64,000 bases of DNA from Bosea sp. OAE506 (GCF_040546595.1 NZ_JBEPOB010000001.1:7501-71500); one strand, 5' to 3'. Shown: positions 54,505 to 63,909, counted from the first letter of the stretch. Notes: generated from the sequence alone by a model not told the origin. Translations and numbers: made by a program.

Positions 54505-54524
54505 ACATGAGACCGGAGTATTCC

Positions 54525-55391
54525 ATGTCCAATCCCCGTTATGCCGTCACCGGCGCCAACGGCCAGCTCGGCCGCCTCGTCGTCGCGGCCCTGGCGACGC
54601 GCGTCGGCGCCACCGCCGTGGCAGCCATCGTCCGCGATCCCGCAAAGGCCGCCGGTCTGTTCCCCGAGGGCGTGGCGGTCCGGAAGGGCGACTACGATCA
54701 GCCCCAGGAGCTCGCGACCGCCCTGGCGGGCATTGAGCGGCTGCTGCTGATCTCGTCGAACACGGTCGGCCAGCGCACGCCCCAGCACCGCAACGCGATT
54801 GCGGCCGCCCGGCAGGCCGGCGTGTCGCGGATCGCCTATACCAGCTTGCTGCGCGCGGACATCTCACCGCTGGGCCTCGCCGCGGAGCATCGCGAGACCG
54901 AGGCGGCGCTCGCCGAATCCGGCCTGCCGTACAGCCTCCTGCGCAATGGCTGGTACACGGAGAACTACACCGCCTCCATTCCGCCGGCCCTCGCCCATGG
55001 CGCCTTCATCGGCAGCGCCGGCCAGGGGCGCATCGCGAGCGCCGCCCGCATCGACTATGCCGAAGCGGCAGCGGTCGCTCTCATTACCGACGAGGCGCCG
55101 CGCGTCGTGCATGAGCTCGCCGGGGACGCCTCCTATTCGCTGGCGGAATTCGCCGCCGAGCTGACGCGGCAGACGAGCAAGACGATCCCCTATGTCGACA
55201 TGCCCGAAGCCGCCTATGCGGCCGCGCTCGTGGGCGCCGGCCTGCCGGAGGGTTTCGCGGCCCTGATCGCCGACTCCGACGCGGCGGCGGCCAAGGGCGC
55301 CCTCGACGACCAGACGCGGACGCTGTCGCGCCTGATCGGGCGGCCGACGACGCCCTTCGCGACGACGATCACCGACGCGCTGCGCGGCTGA
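54525..55391 (+). CDS. NmrA-like NAD(P)H-binding oxidoreductase (QorB-type)
   Basis: A 288-residue atypical SDR protein. The nucleotide-binding loop is YAVTGANGQLGRLVVAAL, followed by RDPAKAAGLF and LLLISSNTVGQR, and the segment GLPYSLLRNGWYTENY is typical of QorB/YtfG NAD(P)H:quinone reductases. The partner HxlR gene is divergent, as ytfG/ytfH-type pairs often are. GGAG precedes the ATG at six bases. Proposed role: reduction of quinones or reactive electrophiles. Confidence 0.9.
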   Translation: MSNPRYAVTGANGQLGRLVVAALATRVGATAVAAIVRDPAKAAGLFPEGVAVRKGDYDQPQELATALAGIERLLLISSNTVGQRTPQHRNAIAAARQAGVSRIAYTSLLRADISPLGLAAEHRETEAALAESGLPYSLLRNGWYTENYTASIPPALAHGAFIGSAGQGRIASAARIDYAEAAAVALITDEAPRVVHELAGDASYSLAEFAAELTRQTSKTIPYVDMPEAAYAAALVGAGLPEGFAALIADSDAAAAKGALDDQTRTLSRLIGRPTTPFATTITDALRG

Positions 55392-55402
55392 GCGAACCAA
55401 AC

Positions 55403-55442
55403 GACCTCTCGGGCGTTGGAAGGCACCCGCTCCCGAGAGGTC
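55403..55442 (+). promoter_or_regulatory. Hairpin occluding a ribosome-binding site
   Basis: GACCTCTCGGG (55403-55413) is the exact complement of CCCGAGAGGTC (55432-55442). The 3' arm contains the GAGAGG Shine-Dalgarno that sits seven bases ahead of the ATG at 55448. No T run follows, so it is not a standard terminator. Confidence 0.6.
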
Positions 55443-55447
55443 ACGCC

Positions 55448-55813
55448 ATGATCCGCCTGTTTCCGACCACCCTGCTCGCCGCTGCCCTGCTCGCCGCGAC
55501 CGCGCAGGCCCAGACCGCGGGGCCGACCTCCGGCGCACCGGCCGAAAAGCCGGCCTCGCCCGCGGTCGCGCTCTGCAAGAATGCCGCGCTCAGCACGCTC
55601 TCGGCCCGGGAGCCCGACATCAAGGACATCTATGTCGACGAGGATGGCGCGACCATCGCCGTCTCGGAGACGAAGGTCGAGGATACGCCGGTCACGCGCA
55701 TCATCATGGCCGAGGCCTATCTCCGGACCGACCGTTCCGACAAGCCGCGCCGCTTCCTCTGCCTGCTGGGCGAGAAGGACAAGGTGCTGCTGACCTTCTT
55801 CACGGCCCGGTAA
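55448..55813 (+). CDS. Small exported protein, function unknown
   Basis: A 121-residue protein with a signal peptide (IRLFPTTLLAAALLAATAQA), an Ala/Pro linker and a compact alpha/beta domain with two cysteines (VALCKNAALS and RRFLCLLGEK), probably disulfide-bonded. The mature part IYVDEDGATIAVSETKV resembles no family I can name. Its ribosome-binding site lies in an 11-bp hairpin. Confidence 0.75.
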   Translation: MIRLFPTTLLAAALLAATAQAQTAGPTSGAPAEKPASPAVALCKNAALSTLSAREPDIKDIYVDEDGATIAVSETKVEDTPVTRIIMAEAYLRTDRSDKPRRFLCLLGEKDKVLLTFFTAR

Positions 55814-55854
55814 CGGCGGGGCGGCAGCCGCGCCTTGTCCCGCAAATCACAATC

Positions 55855-56286
55855 CTAGCGGCGGGCCTCGACAGTGCGCCCGTCGCGCGCTTTCAGCACA
55901 AGTGCCTTTTCATTGCTGATCCGGAAGCTGCGCAAGCTTGTCAGGACAGCGTGGACAGCCGCTTCCTCACGCCCAGCCGGGTCGGGACAAACCCTCGTTG
56001 TCGCCTGGAAGAAGCTCGTCGATATCCATCCGAGCACATAAACGTGGAAGTTACCGCTGGCGATATTACAGGAGGTGGTGACGTTCACAACGCCATTGTT
56101 GTGAAACGATATCAGCGGCGGATAGCCGAGAGGCGCCACCCCGTCGATGGCGACCACGTGCCATTGTGTGTCATCGAGAATGGTCGGGCGGCGCGGCGAA
56201 CTGTTGCGCGCCTCGACGGCCTCTGGGACCGCCACTGCCGCCACGCAAAGCAAGAGACCCAATCGGGCTGTCGATCTTGCGATCAT
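55855..56286 (-). CDS. META/HslJ-like exported protein
   Basis: A 143-residue exported protein with an N-terminal signal (RLGLLLCVAAVAVPEAVEA). The mature part shows DDTQWHVVAIDGVAP, ISFHNNGVVNVTTSCNIASGNF and LRSFRISNEKALVLKARDG, the layout of a META domain (as in HslJ), with two cysteines. META proteins are linked to heat or antibiotic tolerance in other bacteria; no specific role can be read here. Confidence 0.75.
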   Translation of the reverse strand: MIARSTARLGLLLCVAAVAVPEAVEARNSSPRRPTILDDTQWHVVAIDGVAPLGYPPLISFHNNGVVNVTTSCNIASGNFHVYVLGWISTSFFQATTRVCPDPAGREEAAVHAVLTSLRSFRISNEKALVLKARDGRTVEARR

Positions 56287-56333
56287 CGGGGCAGGCTATG
56301 TCAGCGTAAAAACGCCGACAAGCCGGACGCGGG

Positions 56334-56579
56334 TCAAGGGGCGTCGATGACTCGGGTGGCAGGGCGATCACGCCCATCGGCCAGCTCCTCATGCCACTCG
56401 CCGTCCTTGTCCTGATAGACGATGCCGTCGGTGGTGCCGGCGAGCGTCTGGCGCGCGGCTGCATCGCTCGCGGCCTTCAGGGCCGCCTCATGGGAAGGAT
56501 AGGTTTCCGAGAGCACGTCCTGGACCTTGTAGGCCCAGCCGCCGTCATGCTCGACGATATCGTATCTGACCGTAACCAT
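56334..56579 (-). CDS. DUF2188 family protein
   Basis: An 81-residue protein of DUF2188 type: YDIVEHDGGWAYKVQDVLSETYPSHEAALKAA followed by GIVYQDKDGEWHEE. The family is a small alpha/beta fold with no assigned function. An AGGAGA leader precedes the ATG at 56579. Confidence 0.85.
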   Translation of the reverse strand: MVTVRYDIVEHDGGWAYKVQDVLSETYPSHEAALKAASDAAARQTLAGTTDGIVYQDKDGEWHEELADGRDRPATRVIDAP

Positions 56580-56632
56580 CGCACCATCTCCTGATTGCCC
56601 GAGAGCAACCCGAAGGAGCCTGCGAGGGTTCC

Positions 56633-57460
56633 CTATTCGCCCTGATCGGCCGCGCGCAGCCCGTCCAGCACCGGCATCGAGGTGATGTGGTAGCCGGCAT
56701 CGACATGGTGCACGTCGCCGGTGACGCCGCCCGACAGGTCGGAGAGATAATACAGTGCCGAGCCACCGATCTCCTCCAGCGAGACCGATTTGCGCAGCGG
56801 CGAGTTGGCCCGCTGCCAGGAATACATCGCGCGCGCATCCGAGATACCGGCGCCGGCCAGCGTCCGCACCGGCCCGGGCGAGAGCGCGTTGACGCGGATG
56901 CCGCGCGGGCCGTAGTCGCCCGCCAGATAGCGCACGCTGGCCTCCAGCGCCGCCTTGGCCACGCCCATGACGTTGTAGTTCGGCATGATCCGGGTCGAGC
57001 CGCCATAGGTCAGCGTGATCATGCTGCCGCCCTTGGGCATGCGCTGCGCGGCGCGCTTTGCGACCTCCGTGAAGGAGAAGCAGGAGATCACCATGGTCCG
57101 TGAGAAATTCTCGCGGCTGGTATCGGCATAGAGCCCTTTGAGCTCGTTCTTGTCGGAGAAGCCGATGGCATGGACGATGAAGTCGAGCGTGTTGCGCTCG
57201 GGATCGCCGCCCCAGGCCTCGTCGATGGCGGCGAAGGTCGCGTCCACCGTCGAAATGTCCTCGACATCGCAGGGCAGGACGAGCGTCGAGCCGACGCTCT
57301 CGGCCAGCGGCTTCACCCGCTTGCCGAGAGCGTCGCCCTGATAGGTGAAGGCCATCTGCGCGCCATGGGCGTGCAGGGTCCGGGCGATACCCCAGGCGAT
57401 CGAGTTCTGGTTGGCGACGCCCATGACGAGGCCGCGCTTGTTGTGCATCAGGGGGAGCAT
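56633..57460 (-). CDS. fabI: Enoyl-[acyl-carrier-protein] reductase (NADH)
   Basis: A 275-residue SDR that completes each round of fatty acid elongation. The nucleotide loop is GLVMGVANQNSIAWGIA and the catalytic tyrosine/lysine pair is in LTYGGSTRIMPNYNVMGVAKAAL. Family DNVIHAIG equivalent is DFIVHAIGFSDK. It is last in the fabA-fabB-DUF3303-fabI run transcribed away from irr. Confidence 0.95.
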   Translation of the reverse strand: MLPLMHNKRGLVMGVANQNSIAWGIARTLHAHGAQMAFTYQGDALGKRVKPLAESVGSTLVLPCDVEDISTVDATFAAIDEAWGGDPERNTLDFIVHAIGFSDKNELKGLYADTSRENFSRTMVISCFSFTEVAKRAAQRMPKGGSMITLTYGGSTRIMPNYNVMGVAKAALEASVRYLAGDYGPRGIRVNALSPGPVRTLAGAGISDARAMYSWQRANSPLRKSVSLEEIGGSALYYLSDLSGGVTGDVHHVDAGYHITSMPVLDGLRAADQGE

Positions 57461-57556
57461 GGGGAAATCCCGGAGGTCAGCGTCGAGAATGTGAAGGCGG
57501 CCAGTAGAGACAACAGAATTCGAACAACGACGTTTTCTGTCGCGTCGGCAACGACA

Positions 57557-57829
57557 TTACAGGTGCTTCTTCACCGCCGCGGCCGTGTCCTTGGACGACG
57601 CCAGCGGCACGATTTCGAAGCGGGCGAGGTCGCCCCAGGCCAGCACCCATTCCTGCAACTTGGTGACGTCGTCGCACTGCATCACCTGGAAACAGCGCGC
57701 GAAGTCGGCGGAGATCCAGCTGTCGACATAGGTCAGGCCGTCCGGGATCATCCGGCCATTCTCGTGGAAGCGGGTGTAGATCTCCTTCACCCGCGCCTGG
57801 TCGAAATGCTCGATCACCATGAACAGCAT
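57557..57829 (-). CDS. DUF3303 family protein within the fab operon
   Basis: A 90-residue alpha/beta-barrel protein: MLFMVIEHFDQARVKEIYTRFHENGRMIPDG...CFQVMQCDDVTKLQEWV matches DUF3303. Function unknown. It starts 11 bases after the fabB stop on the same strand and precedes fabI by about 96 bases, so it is inserted into an otherwise fatty-acid operon. Confidence 0.88.
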   Translation of the reverse strand: MLFMVIEHFDQARVKEIYTRFHENGRMIPDGLTYVDSWISADFARCFQVMQCDDVTKLQEWVLAWGDLARFEIVPLASSKDTAAAVKKHL

Positions 57830-57840
57830 CGGTCGCGCCC

Positions 57841-59067
57841 TCAGGCTTCGAGCTTCTTCATCACGATGGTGGCGTTGGTGCCGCCGAAGCCGAAGGAATT
57901 CGAGAGCACGCAGCCGAGGCCCGCATTGTCGATGCGCTTGCGCACGATCGGCATGTCGGCGAAGGCCGGGTCGAGTTCGTCGATATGGGCGCTTTCGCAG
58001 ATGAAGTCGTTGTTGAGCATCAGCAGCGAATAGATCGCCTCCTGCACGCCGGTAGCGCCGAGCGAATGACCGGTCAGCGACTTCGTCGCGGAGATCGGCG
58101 GAGCCTTGTCGCCGGCACCGAAGACCTCCCGGATCGCTTCGATCTCCTTGGCATCGCCGACGGGCGTCGAGGTGCCGTGCGGATTGATGTAGTCGACCTT
58201 GGCGTTCACGCCCTGCAGCGCCATCCGCATGCAGCGCACCGCGCCCTCGCCCGACGGCGCGACCATGTCGTAGCCGTCCGAGGTCGCACCATAGCCGACG
58301 ATCTCGCCATAGATCCTGGCGCCACGCGCCTTGGCGTGCTCGAGCTCTTCCAGCACGACGACGCCGGCCCCGCCTGCGATGACGAAGCCGTCGCGGTTGA
58401 CGTCATAGGCGCGCGAGGCGCGTGAGGCCGTCTCGTTGTAGTCGGTCGACATCGCACCCATGGCGTCGAACAGGACGGACAGGGTCCAGTCCAGTTCCTC
58501 GCAGCCGCCGGCGAAGATGACGTCCTGCTTGCCCCACTGGATCAGCTCATAGGCATTGCCGATGCAGTGGTTGGAGGTCGCGCAGGCCGAGGAGATCGAA
58601 TAATTCACGCCCTTGATCTTGAACCAGGTCGCCAGCGTGGCGGACGCGGTCGAGGACATGCCCTTGGGCACGGCGAAGGGGCCGACCTTCTTGGAGGAGC
58701 CGCTCTCGCGGGCCTTGTCATAGGCATCGATCAGGGCGCGGGTCGAGGGACCGCCGGACCCCATGACGATGCCCGTTCGCTCGTGGCTGATCTCTTTCTC
58801 CTCGAGACCGGCATCGGCGATGGCCTGTTCCATCGCGACCTGATTCCAGGCCGAGCCGCCGCCATGGAAGCGCATGGCGCGACGGTCGAGCACGGTCGAG
58901 GGATCGAGCGTCGGAACGCCGGCGACGCGGCTGCGGAAGCCGTGCTCCGCAAAATCCGGCATGAAGGAGATGCCGGATTTCGCCTCGTGCAGCGAGGACA
59001 GCACTTCCTGCGTATTGTTGCCGATGGACGAGACGATGCCCATCCCGGTGACCACCACGCGTCTCAT
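57841..59067 (-). CDS. fabB: 3-oxoacyl-[acyl-carrier-protein] synthase I
   Basis: A 408-residue condensing enzyme with the Cys-His-His triad: cysteine in [16 protein letters not shown], histidines in [12 protein letters not shown] and [12 protein letters not shown], and the glycine-rich C terminus [18 protein letters not shown]. FabB elongates the unsaturated intermediate made by FabA. ATG 59067 gives [16 protein letters not shown]. It is transcribed with fabA. Confidence 0.96.
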   Translation of the reverse strand: MRRVVVTGMGIVSSIGNNTQEVLSSLHEAKSGISFMPDFAEHGFRSRVAGVPTLDPSTVLDRRAMRFHGGGSAWNQVAMEQAIADAGLEEKEISHERTGIVMGSGGPSTRALIDAYDKARESGSSKKVGPFAVPKGMSSTASATLATWFKIKGVNYSISSACATSNHCIGNAYELIQWGKQDVIFAGGCEELDWTLSVLFDAMGAMSTDYNETASRASRAYDVNRDGFVIAGGAGVVVLEELEHAKARGARIYGEIVGYGATSDGYDMVAPSGEGAVRCMRMALQGVNAKVDYINPHGTSTPVGDAKEIEAIREVFGAGDKAPPISATKSLTGHSLGATGVQEAIYSLLMLNNDFICESAHIDELDPAFADMPIVRKRIDNAGLGCVLSNSFGFGGTNATIVMKKLEA

Positions 59068-59244
59068 GCTCTTCTCTCCGGCTTCATCGCGCCTGGGCCG
59101 GACGGATCTGTCGTCCGGCGCGCGCTCGTCGATCCCGCGCAAATGGACCGCGCGGCTGGCGCGCGCAAGGTCGCAGCGCGCTTTTCCCCCAGATGCATCC
59201 TGCGAATCAGCGTGCCGACAGGGCCGTCGGCACGTTCAGAACGC

Positions 59245-59757
59245 TCAGGCCGCCTCTGGCTTGAACAGGCCGACGCGCATGTCGCTGACCGTGTAGATGC
59301 GCTTGCCATCGGCCTCCAGCCAGCCATCGGCGATGCCGAGGACGAGCTTGGACTTGAAGACGCGCTTGAAATCGACGCCGTAGACGACCTGCTTGACCGA
59401 GGGCAGCACCTGGTCGGCGAACTTGACCTCGCCGACGCCGAGCGCCCGGCCGCGGCCGGGCAGGCCTAGCCAGCCGAGGAAAAAGCCCGTCAACTGCCAG
59501 AGCGCATCGAGGCCGAGGCAGCCCGGCATCACCGGATCGCCCTTGAAGTGGCAGTCGAAGAACCAGAGGTCCGGCTTGATGTCGAATTCGGCCCGGACGA
59601 GGCCCTTGCCGTTGGGGCCGCCCTCCTCCGCGATCTCGGTGATGCGGTCGAACATCAGCATCGGCGGCAGCGGCAGTTGCGCATTGCCCGGCCCGAACAG
59701 CTCCCCACGGCCACAGGCGAGGATCTCCTCGTAGCTGAAAGACGATTGCCGCTGCAT
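59245..59757 (-). CDS. fabA: 3-hydroxydecanoyl-[acyl-carrier-protein] dehydratase/isomerase
   Basis: A 170-residue hot-dog-fold enzyme introducing the cis double bond in anaerobic-type unsaturated fatty acid synthesis. The catalytic histidine is in [23 protein letters not shown], with the aspartate of the GLDALWQ helix. ATG 59757 was selected over an upstream frame rich in Arg/Gly. It faces irr across about 210 bases. Confidence 0.96.
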   Translation of the reverse strand: MQRQSSFSYEEILACGRGELFGPGNAQLPLPPMLMFDRITEIAEEGGPNGKGLVRAEFDIKPDLWFFDCHFKGDPVMPGCLGLDALWQLTGFFLGWLGLPGRGRALGVGEVKFADQVLPSVKQVVYGVDFKRVFKSKLVLGIADGWLEADGKRIYTVSDMRVGLFKPEAA

Positions 59758-59969
59758 ATCCCGTGTCGCTCCATCCCGGCCGCCTCCGGGCGGCCCTCCG
59801 CCCGTGCCTAACACGCCGTCCCGCCCGAACGAAAGGGCGCAGGGAAAGAGCACCGCCCGTCGCCGCCCCATCGCGGGGCGCTTGCGAGCCCGGCTGCGAA
59901 AGCTTACATCCATTCTCAACAAGCAGGGTGGGCGACCGTTCCACCTCCGAGGGAGCTTCGCCGGCAGCG

Positions 59970-60443
59970 ATGAGCGATCTGATTTCCCAGGATGCGGGCT
60001 ATGGATCGACCGCGCGGAAGGGCTGCCCGTTCCATGACATCCGCCAGCGGCTGCGCCGGGTCGGCCTGCGGCCGACGCGTCAGCGCGTTTCGCTCGGCTG
60101 GGTCCTGTTCGCCCGGGGCGACCGACACATCAGTGCCGAGATGCTCTACGAAGAGGCGATGAAGGAGAAGATCCCGGTCTCGCTGGCGACGATCTACAAC
60201 ACGCTTCACCAATTTACCCAGGCCGGGCTGCTGCGCGAACTGGCCATCGATGGCGCGAAGACCTTCTTCGACACCGACAGCAGCGAGCATCATCACTTCG
60301 TTGTGGATGGCGAGAACACCGTCATCGACATTCCGGCCGAGGCGGTCGACGTCGCCGCGCTGCCGGAGCCCCCTGCCGGCTACGAGATCGCGCGCGTCGA
60401 CGTGGTCGTGCGCCTGCGGAAGATCGAGGCGGCCGAGGGCTGA
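59970..60443 (+). CDS. irr: Iron response regulator Irr (Fur family)
   Basis: A 157-residue Fur-family regulator that in rhizobia responds to heme status. The winged helix shows [16 protein letters not shown] and [18 protein letters not shown]; the HHH heme/metal site is [19 protein letters not shown]. The N-terminal [13 protein letters not shown] contains a Cys-Pro heme regulatory motif like that of Bradyrhizobium Irr. It is divergent from fabA, the conserved rhizobial arrangement. ATG 59970 has a GGCAG-type leader. Confidence 0.93.
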   Translation: MSDLISQDAGYGSTARKGCPFHDIRQRLRRVGLRPTRQRVSLGWVLFARGDRHISAEMLYEEAMKEKIPVSLATIYNTLHQFTQAGLLRELAIDGAKTFFDTDSSEHHHFVVDGENTVIDIPAEAVDVAALPEPPAGYEIARVDVVVRLRKIEAAEG

Positions 60444-60456
60444 AGCCCCCCGCCAG

Positions 60457-60990
60457 TCAATCCACCTTCTCGTTCGGATAGACGCCCCAGAGGCGATCCT
60501 GGCGCAGATAGCCCTGCGTGTCGCCAACGCTGACGCGGCACCAGCTACCGGCGCAGGACATCACATTTGCGATGACGCCCGCTTCGAGCCGCGCCACTAC
60601 AGCCGCATTTTCCCCGGCCTCGCGCCGGAGCGGGAAGGTTTCGCTCTTGGTCTTGGACCAGGGCGCGACCAGAGCCGTCCGCCGGCCCGAAAGCAGGCTG
60701 TGCAGCACCCAGCCCTCCGAGCCGTCGGCGTCGCGCACGCGCCGCCAGGTCTCGAATTCCGCAACGATCTCGACCGGCAGCCCGGCCCGCTGATAGACCC
60801 AGCGGGTGCGATGTTCCTTAGACGGTCCCTCGCGCAAATTGACGCGGTCGGTCTTGAGGCTGACATAGCGCGGCACCGGCAGGCCCGTCACCGAACCCGC
60901 CTGCATATCCTGGGCGCCCGCCAGAGGGGCCGCCGTCATTGCCGCCAGCAAGACCAGCCCCGCCAGAACGCTCCGCCTCGCCGCCGCCAT
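60457..60990 (-). CDS. Exported protein with bacterial SH3-like domains
   Basis: A 177-residue protein with a signal peptide (cleavage near LAGAQ) and two SH3-like segments: RYVSLKTDRVNLREGPSKEHRTRWVY...GWVLHSLLSGRR and VVARLEAGVIANVMSCAGSWCRVSVGDTQGYLRQDRLWGVYP. The second holds a likely disulfide. Such DUF1058/SH3 proteins bind peptidoglycan; the specific role is unknown. It converges on irr. Confidence 0.88.
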   Translation of the reverse strand: MAAARRSVLAGLVLLAAMTAAPLAGAQDMQAGSVTGLPVPRYVSLKTDRVNLREGPSKEHRTRWVYQRAGLPVEIVAEFETWRRVRDADGSEGWVLHSLLSGRRTALVAPWSKTKSETFPLRREAGENAAVVARLEAGVIANVMSCAGSWCRVSVGDTQGYLRQDRLWGVYPNEKVD

Positions 60991-61187
60991 CCGTCAGATC
61001 TCCACTCAATCGATCGGCCCGCAGCCGGACACCCCCGGCGAAGGGTCATGTTGTCATCCGCCGTTACGCCACTTAGAGAACGGGCGAAGCCGAGCGTTCT
61101 GCCGCCTCATTCCTGAAGCCCTGCGGTTAATGGGGGGTTGAGGCCAAAAGGCGGCGGGCGTCAGCGGCAGCGGAGGAGGAGGCGTCC

Positions 61188-62183
61188 ATGTCGAAGAAAA
61201 AGCCGCTCGTCGTCGTCACCCGCAAGCTGCCCGCCGTGGTGGAAACGCGGATGCGCGAACTCTTCGACGCCCGCCTGAACATCGACGACACGCCGATGAG
61301 CCAGGCCGCCCTCGTCGAAGCGGTGAAGACGGCCGATGTTCTCGTCCCGACCGTCACCGACCGGATCGATGCCAAGATCATCGCGCAGGCCGGGGACCAG
61401 CTGCGGTTGATCGCCAATTTCGGCAACGGCGTCGACAATATCGACGTCGCGAGCGCCGTGCAGCGCGGCATCACCGTGACGAACACGCCGGGCGTGCTGA
61501 CCGACGACACCGCCGACATGACGATCGCCCTGATCCTCGCCGTCGCGCGGCGCATCGCCGAGGGCGCGCGCGTCATCCCCGATGACGAATGGGCGGGCTG
61601 GTCGCCGACCTGGATGCTGGGGCGGCGCATCACCGGCAAGCGGCTCGGCATCGTCGGCATGGGCCGGATCGGCCAGGCCGTGGCACGGCGCGCGGCTGCC
61701 TTCGGGCTTTCGATCCACTACCACAACCGCCGCCGGCTCGATGCCCGCATCGAGGAGAAGCTCGACGCGACCTATTGGGATTCGCTCGACCAGATGCTGG
61801 CGCGCATGGACATCGTCTCGGTGAACTGCCCCCACACGCCAGCGACCTATCACCTGCTTTCGGCGCGCCGGCTCAAGCTGCTGAAGCCCGACGCGATCCT
61901 GGTCAACACGGCGCGCGGCGAGATCGTCGACGAGACGGCGCTGTCGCGGATGCTGGAGGCGGGCGAACTGGCCGGAGCCGGGCTCGACGTCTACGAGAGC
62001 GAGCCGGCCGTCAATCCGCGGCTGCTGAAGCTCGCCCGCCAGCACCGCGTCGTGGTGCTCCCGCATATGGGCTCGGCGACCCATGAGGGCCGTGCCGACA
62101 TGGGCGAGAAGGTCATCGTCAACATCAAGACCTTCATGGACGGCCACAAGCCGCCGGATCGCGTGCTGCCCAGCATGCTCTGA
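61188..62183 (+). CDS. D-2-hydroxyacid dehydrogenase (glyoxylate/hydroxypyruvate reductase type)
   Basis: A 331-residue NAD(P)-dependent dehydrogenase. The Rossmann loop is LGIVGMGRIGQAVARRA; catalytic arginine, glutamate and histidine lie in VNTARGEIVDETAL, LDVYESEPAVNP and LPHMGSATHEGR. The sequence pattern is closest to GyaR/glyoxylate reductase proteins. A GGAGGAGGAGG run precedes the ATG at 61188. Confidence 0.93.
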   Translation: MSKKKPLVVVTRKLPAVVETRMRELFDARLNIDDTPMSQAALVEAVKTADVLVPTVTDRIDAKIIAQAGDQLRLIANFGNGVDNIDVASAVQRGITVTNTPGVLTDDTADMTIALILAVARRIAEGARVIPDDEWAGWSPTWMLGRRITGKRLGIVGMGRIGQAVARRAAAFGLSIHYHNRRRLDARIEEKLDATYWDSLDQMLARMDIVSVNCPHTPATYHLLSARRLKLLKPDAILVNTARGEIVDETALSRMLEAGELAGAGLDVYESEPAVNPRLLKLARQHRVVVLPHMGSATHEGRADMGEKVIVNIKTFMDGHKPPDRVLPSML

Positions 62184-62209
62184 GGCTGCCGCGCAGGCAG
62201 CGCGGCCGC

Positions 62210-62902
62210 TCAGGCGCGCAGCTCTGCAACCAGCTGCGGCCACTGCGCGAAATCGTCGATCACCGCGAAGGCGCCGGCTTCGGCCAGGCGCCGTGCGCTG
62301 CGCGCCTTGTCATGGGCGACGCCGGTGAAGCCAACCACGCGCATGCCCGCCGCCAGCGCGGCCCGTACACCGGGCACGGAATCCTCGATCACCAGGCAGG
62401 CCTCAGGCGCAGCCGCCATGCTCGCTGCGGCATGGAGGAAGACGTCCGGATGCGGCTTGCCGCGGGCGACCTGCGATGCGGAGTAGATGTGCGGGTCGAA
62501 CAGCTGGATCAGCCCGGTGATGGCGAGATTGCGCCGCAGCGGCGCAAGGCTGGTCGAAGAGGCGACGCAGCGACGGCCGCCGATGGCGGTCACGGCCTCC
62601 CGCACGCCGGGCAGCGCGCGCAGTTCGGTCTCGAGCCGAAGTGCCACCGCGTCCTCGATTTTCTGTTCGAAATCGGCAGGCAGCGGGCGGCCATGGGCCG
62701 CCTCGATGATCTTGATGCCTTCGGACCAGGGAATGCCGACGATGCTGTCGACATAGTGGTCGAGCGTCCAGCTCGTCAGGCCGAGCGCGTGGCAGGCGCC
62801 AAGGCTGACCTCGCCATAGAGCGTCTCGGTGTCGATCAGCGTGCCGTCGCAGTCATAGATGACGAGATCCGGCATGGCGGCGGTCGGCGCGGAGGCGCTC
62901 AC
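62210..62902 (-). CDS. HAD family phosphatase
   Basis: A 230-residue HAD hydrolase of the beta-phosphoglucomutase-like subgroup. Motif I is VIYDCDGTLIDTETLY, motif II CVASSTS, motif III lysine in VARGKPHPDVF, and motif IV CLVIEDSVPGVRAA. Substrate unknown. The GTG at 62902 overlaps the stop of the upstream NDUFA9-like gene by four bases; ATG 62875 (MPDLVIYDCDG) is an alternative start. Confidence 0.9.
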   Translation of the reverse strand: MSASAPTAAMPDLVIYDCDGTLIDTETLYGEVSLGACHALGLTSWTLDHYVDSIVGIPWSEGIKIIEAAHGRPLPADFEQKIEDAVALRLETELRALPGVREAVTAIGGRRCVASSTSLAPLRRNLAITGLIQLFDPHIYSASQVARGKPHPDVFLHAAASMAAAPEACLVIEDSVPGVRAALAAGMRVVGFTGVAHDKARSARRLAEAGAFAVIDDFAQWPQLVAELRA

Positions 62903-63909
62903 TCGGCCCGCGCGGTGTCGAACTGCCCGGTCTTGCGGAAGCGCCAGAGATAGGACGGGACGATCGCCTCGACAGAGACGGGCGCGATGCCAAGCCCTTC
63001 GAAGCTGCGCGCCTCCGCCACGGCCGCATCCGAGACGACATTGTCGCTCTCCAGCAGCGTGACCTGATCGCGCGTCAGCTTGATCGCATCCGGCAGCAGG
63101 CCGAGCGTGAGCATGTCGAGGGTCTCGAAGATGCTCGCCTGGATCCGCGCCACGGGGAAGGGCAGCGGCAGCAGCAGCCGCTTGCGGCCCGTCACCTCGC
63201 AGATATAGGTCAGAAGCTCGCGGAAGCTCTTCACCTCCGGGCCGCCGAGTTCGTAGACGCGGCCGCCGGTGACGACGCCGTCGACGCCGCGGGCCACCGC
63301 TTCGGCAACGTCTCCGACGAAGACGGGCTGGAACCTGGTTTCACCGCCGCCGACCAGCGGCAGCACGGGCAGCATCCGCGCCAGCGAGGCGAAGCGGTTG
63401 AAGAAGCCGTCCTCCGGACCGAACACGATCGAGGGCCGCAGGATCACGACGCCGGGCACCGCAGCCAGGGCCGCGGCCTCGCCCTCGGCCTTGCTGCGCG
63501 CATAGAGGGATTTCGACGCGCGATCAGCGCCGATCGCCGAGACGTGGACGAGCCGTGCGATACCGGCCGCTGCGCAGGCCTGCGCGATCGCCCGGGCGCC
63601 GTTGGCCTGGACGGCGGCGAAGTTCTGGCGGCCGCCTTCCTGAAGGATCCCGACGAGATTGACGACGGCGGAGGCGCCCCTCACCGCCGCGGCGACGGAG
63701 TCGGGATAGCGCAGATTGGCCTGGACCGCATGGATCTGTCCGACCATGCCGAGCGGCTGCAGGAAACCCGCGAGATCGGGCCGGCGCACCGCCACGCGGA
63801 CGCGATAGCCGCGCTTGACGAGGGCGCGGACCACATGGCGGCCAACGAAGCCGGAGCCACCGAAAACCGTGACGAGTTGCTGGCTCGGAAGGGACAGGTC
63901 GTTCGCCAT
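62899..63909 (-). CDS. Complex I NDUFA9 subunit family protein
   Basis: A 336-residue atypical SDR-like protein. N-terminal LVTVFGGSGFVGRHVVRALVKRGYRVRVAVRRPD binds NAD(P)H, followed by VNLVGILQEGGRQNFAAVQANGARAIAQA and VVILRPSIVFGPEDGFFNRFA. These patterns match bacterial relatives of mitochondrial NDUFA9. In bacteria the role is uncertain (complex I assembly or quinone metabolism). It is coupled to the downstream HAD gene. Confidence 0.92.
   Translation of the reverse strand: MANDLSLPSQQLVTVFGGSGFVGRHVVRALVKRGYRVRVAVRRPDLAGFLQPLGMVGQIHAVQANLRYPDSVAAAVRGASAVVNLVGILQEGGRQNFAAVQANGARAIAQACAAAGIARLVHVSAIGADRASKSLYARSKAEGEAAALAAVPGVVILRPSIVFGPEDGFFNRFASLARMLPVLPLVGGGETRFQPVFVGDVAEAVARGVDGVVTGGRVYELGGPEVKSFRELLTYICEVTGRKRLLLPLPFPVARIQASIFETLDMLTLGLLPDAIKLTRDQVTLLESDNVVSDAAVAEARSFEGLGIAPVSVEAIVPSYLWRFRKTGQFDTARAE

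Noticed and set aside
61146..61162. CtrA-like TTAA-N7-TTGA ahead of the hydroxyacid dehydrogenase gene
   Set aside because: One half-site is mismatched (TTGA), and the G-rich spacer is common in this sequence; too weak to annotate.
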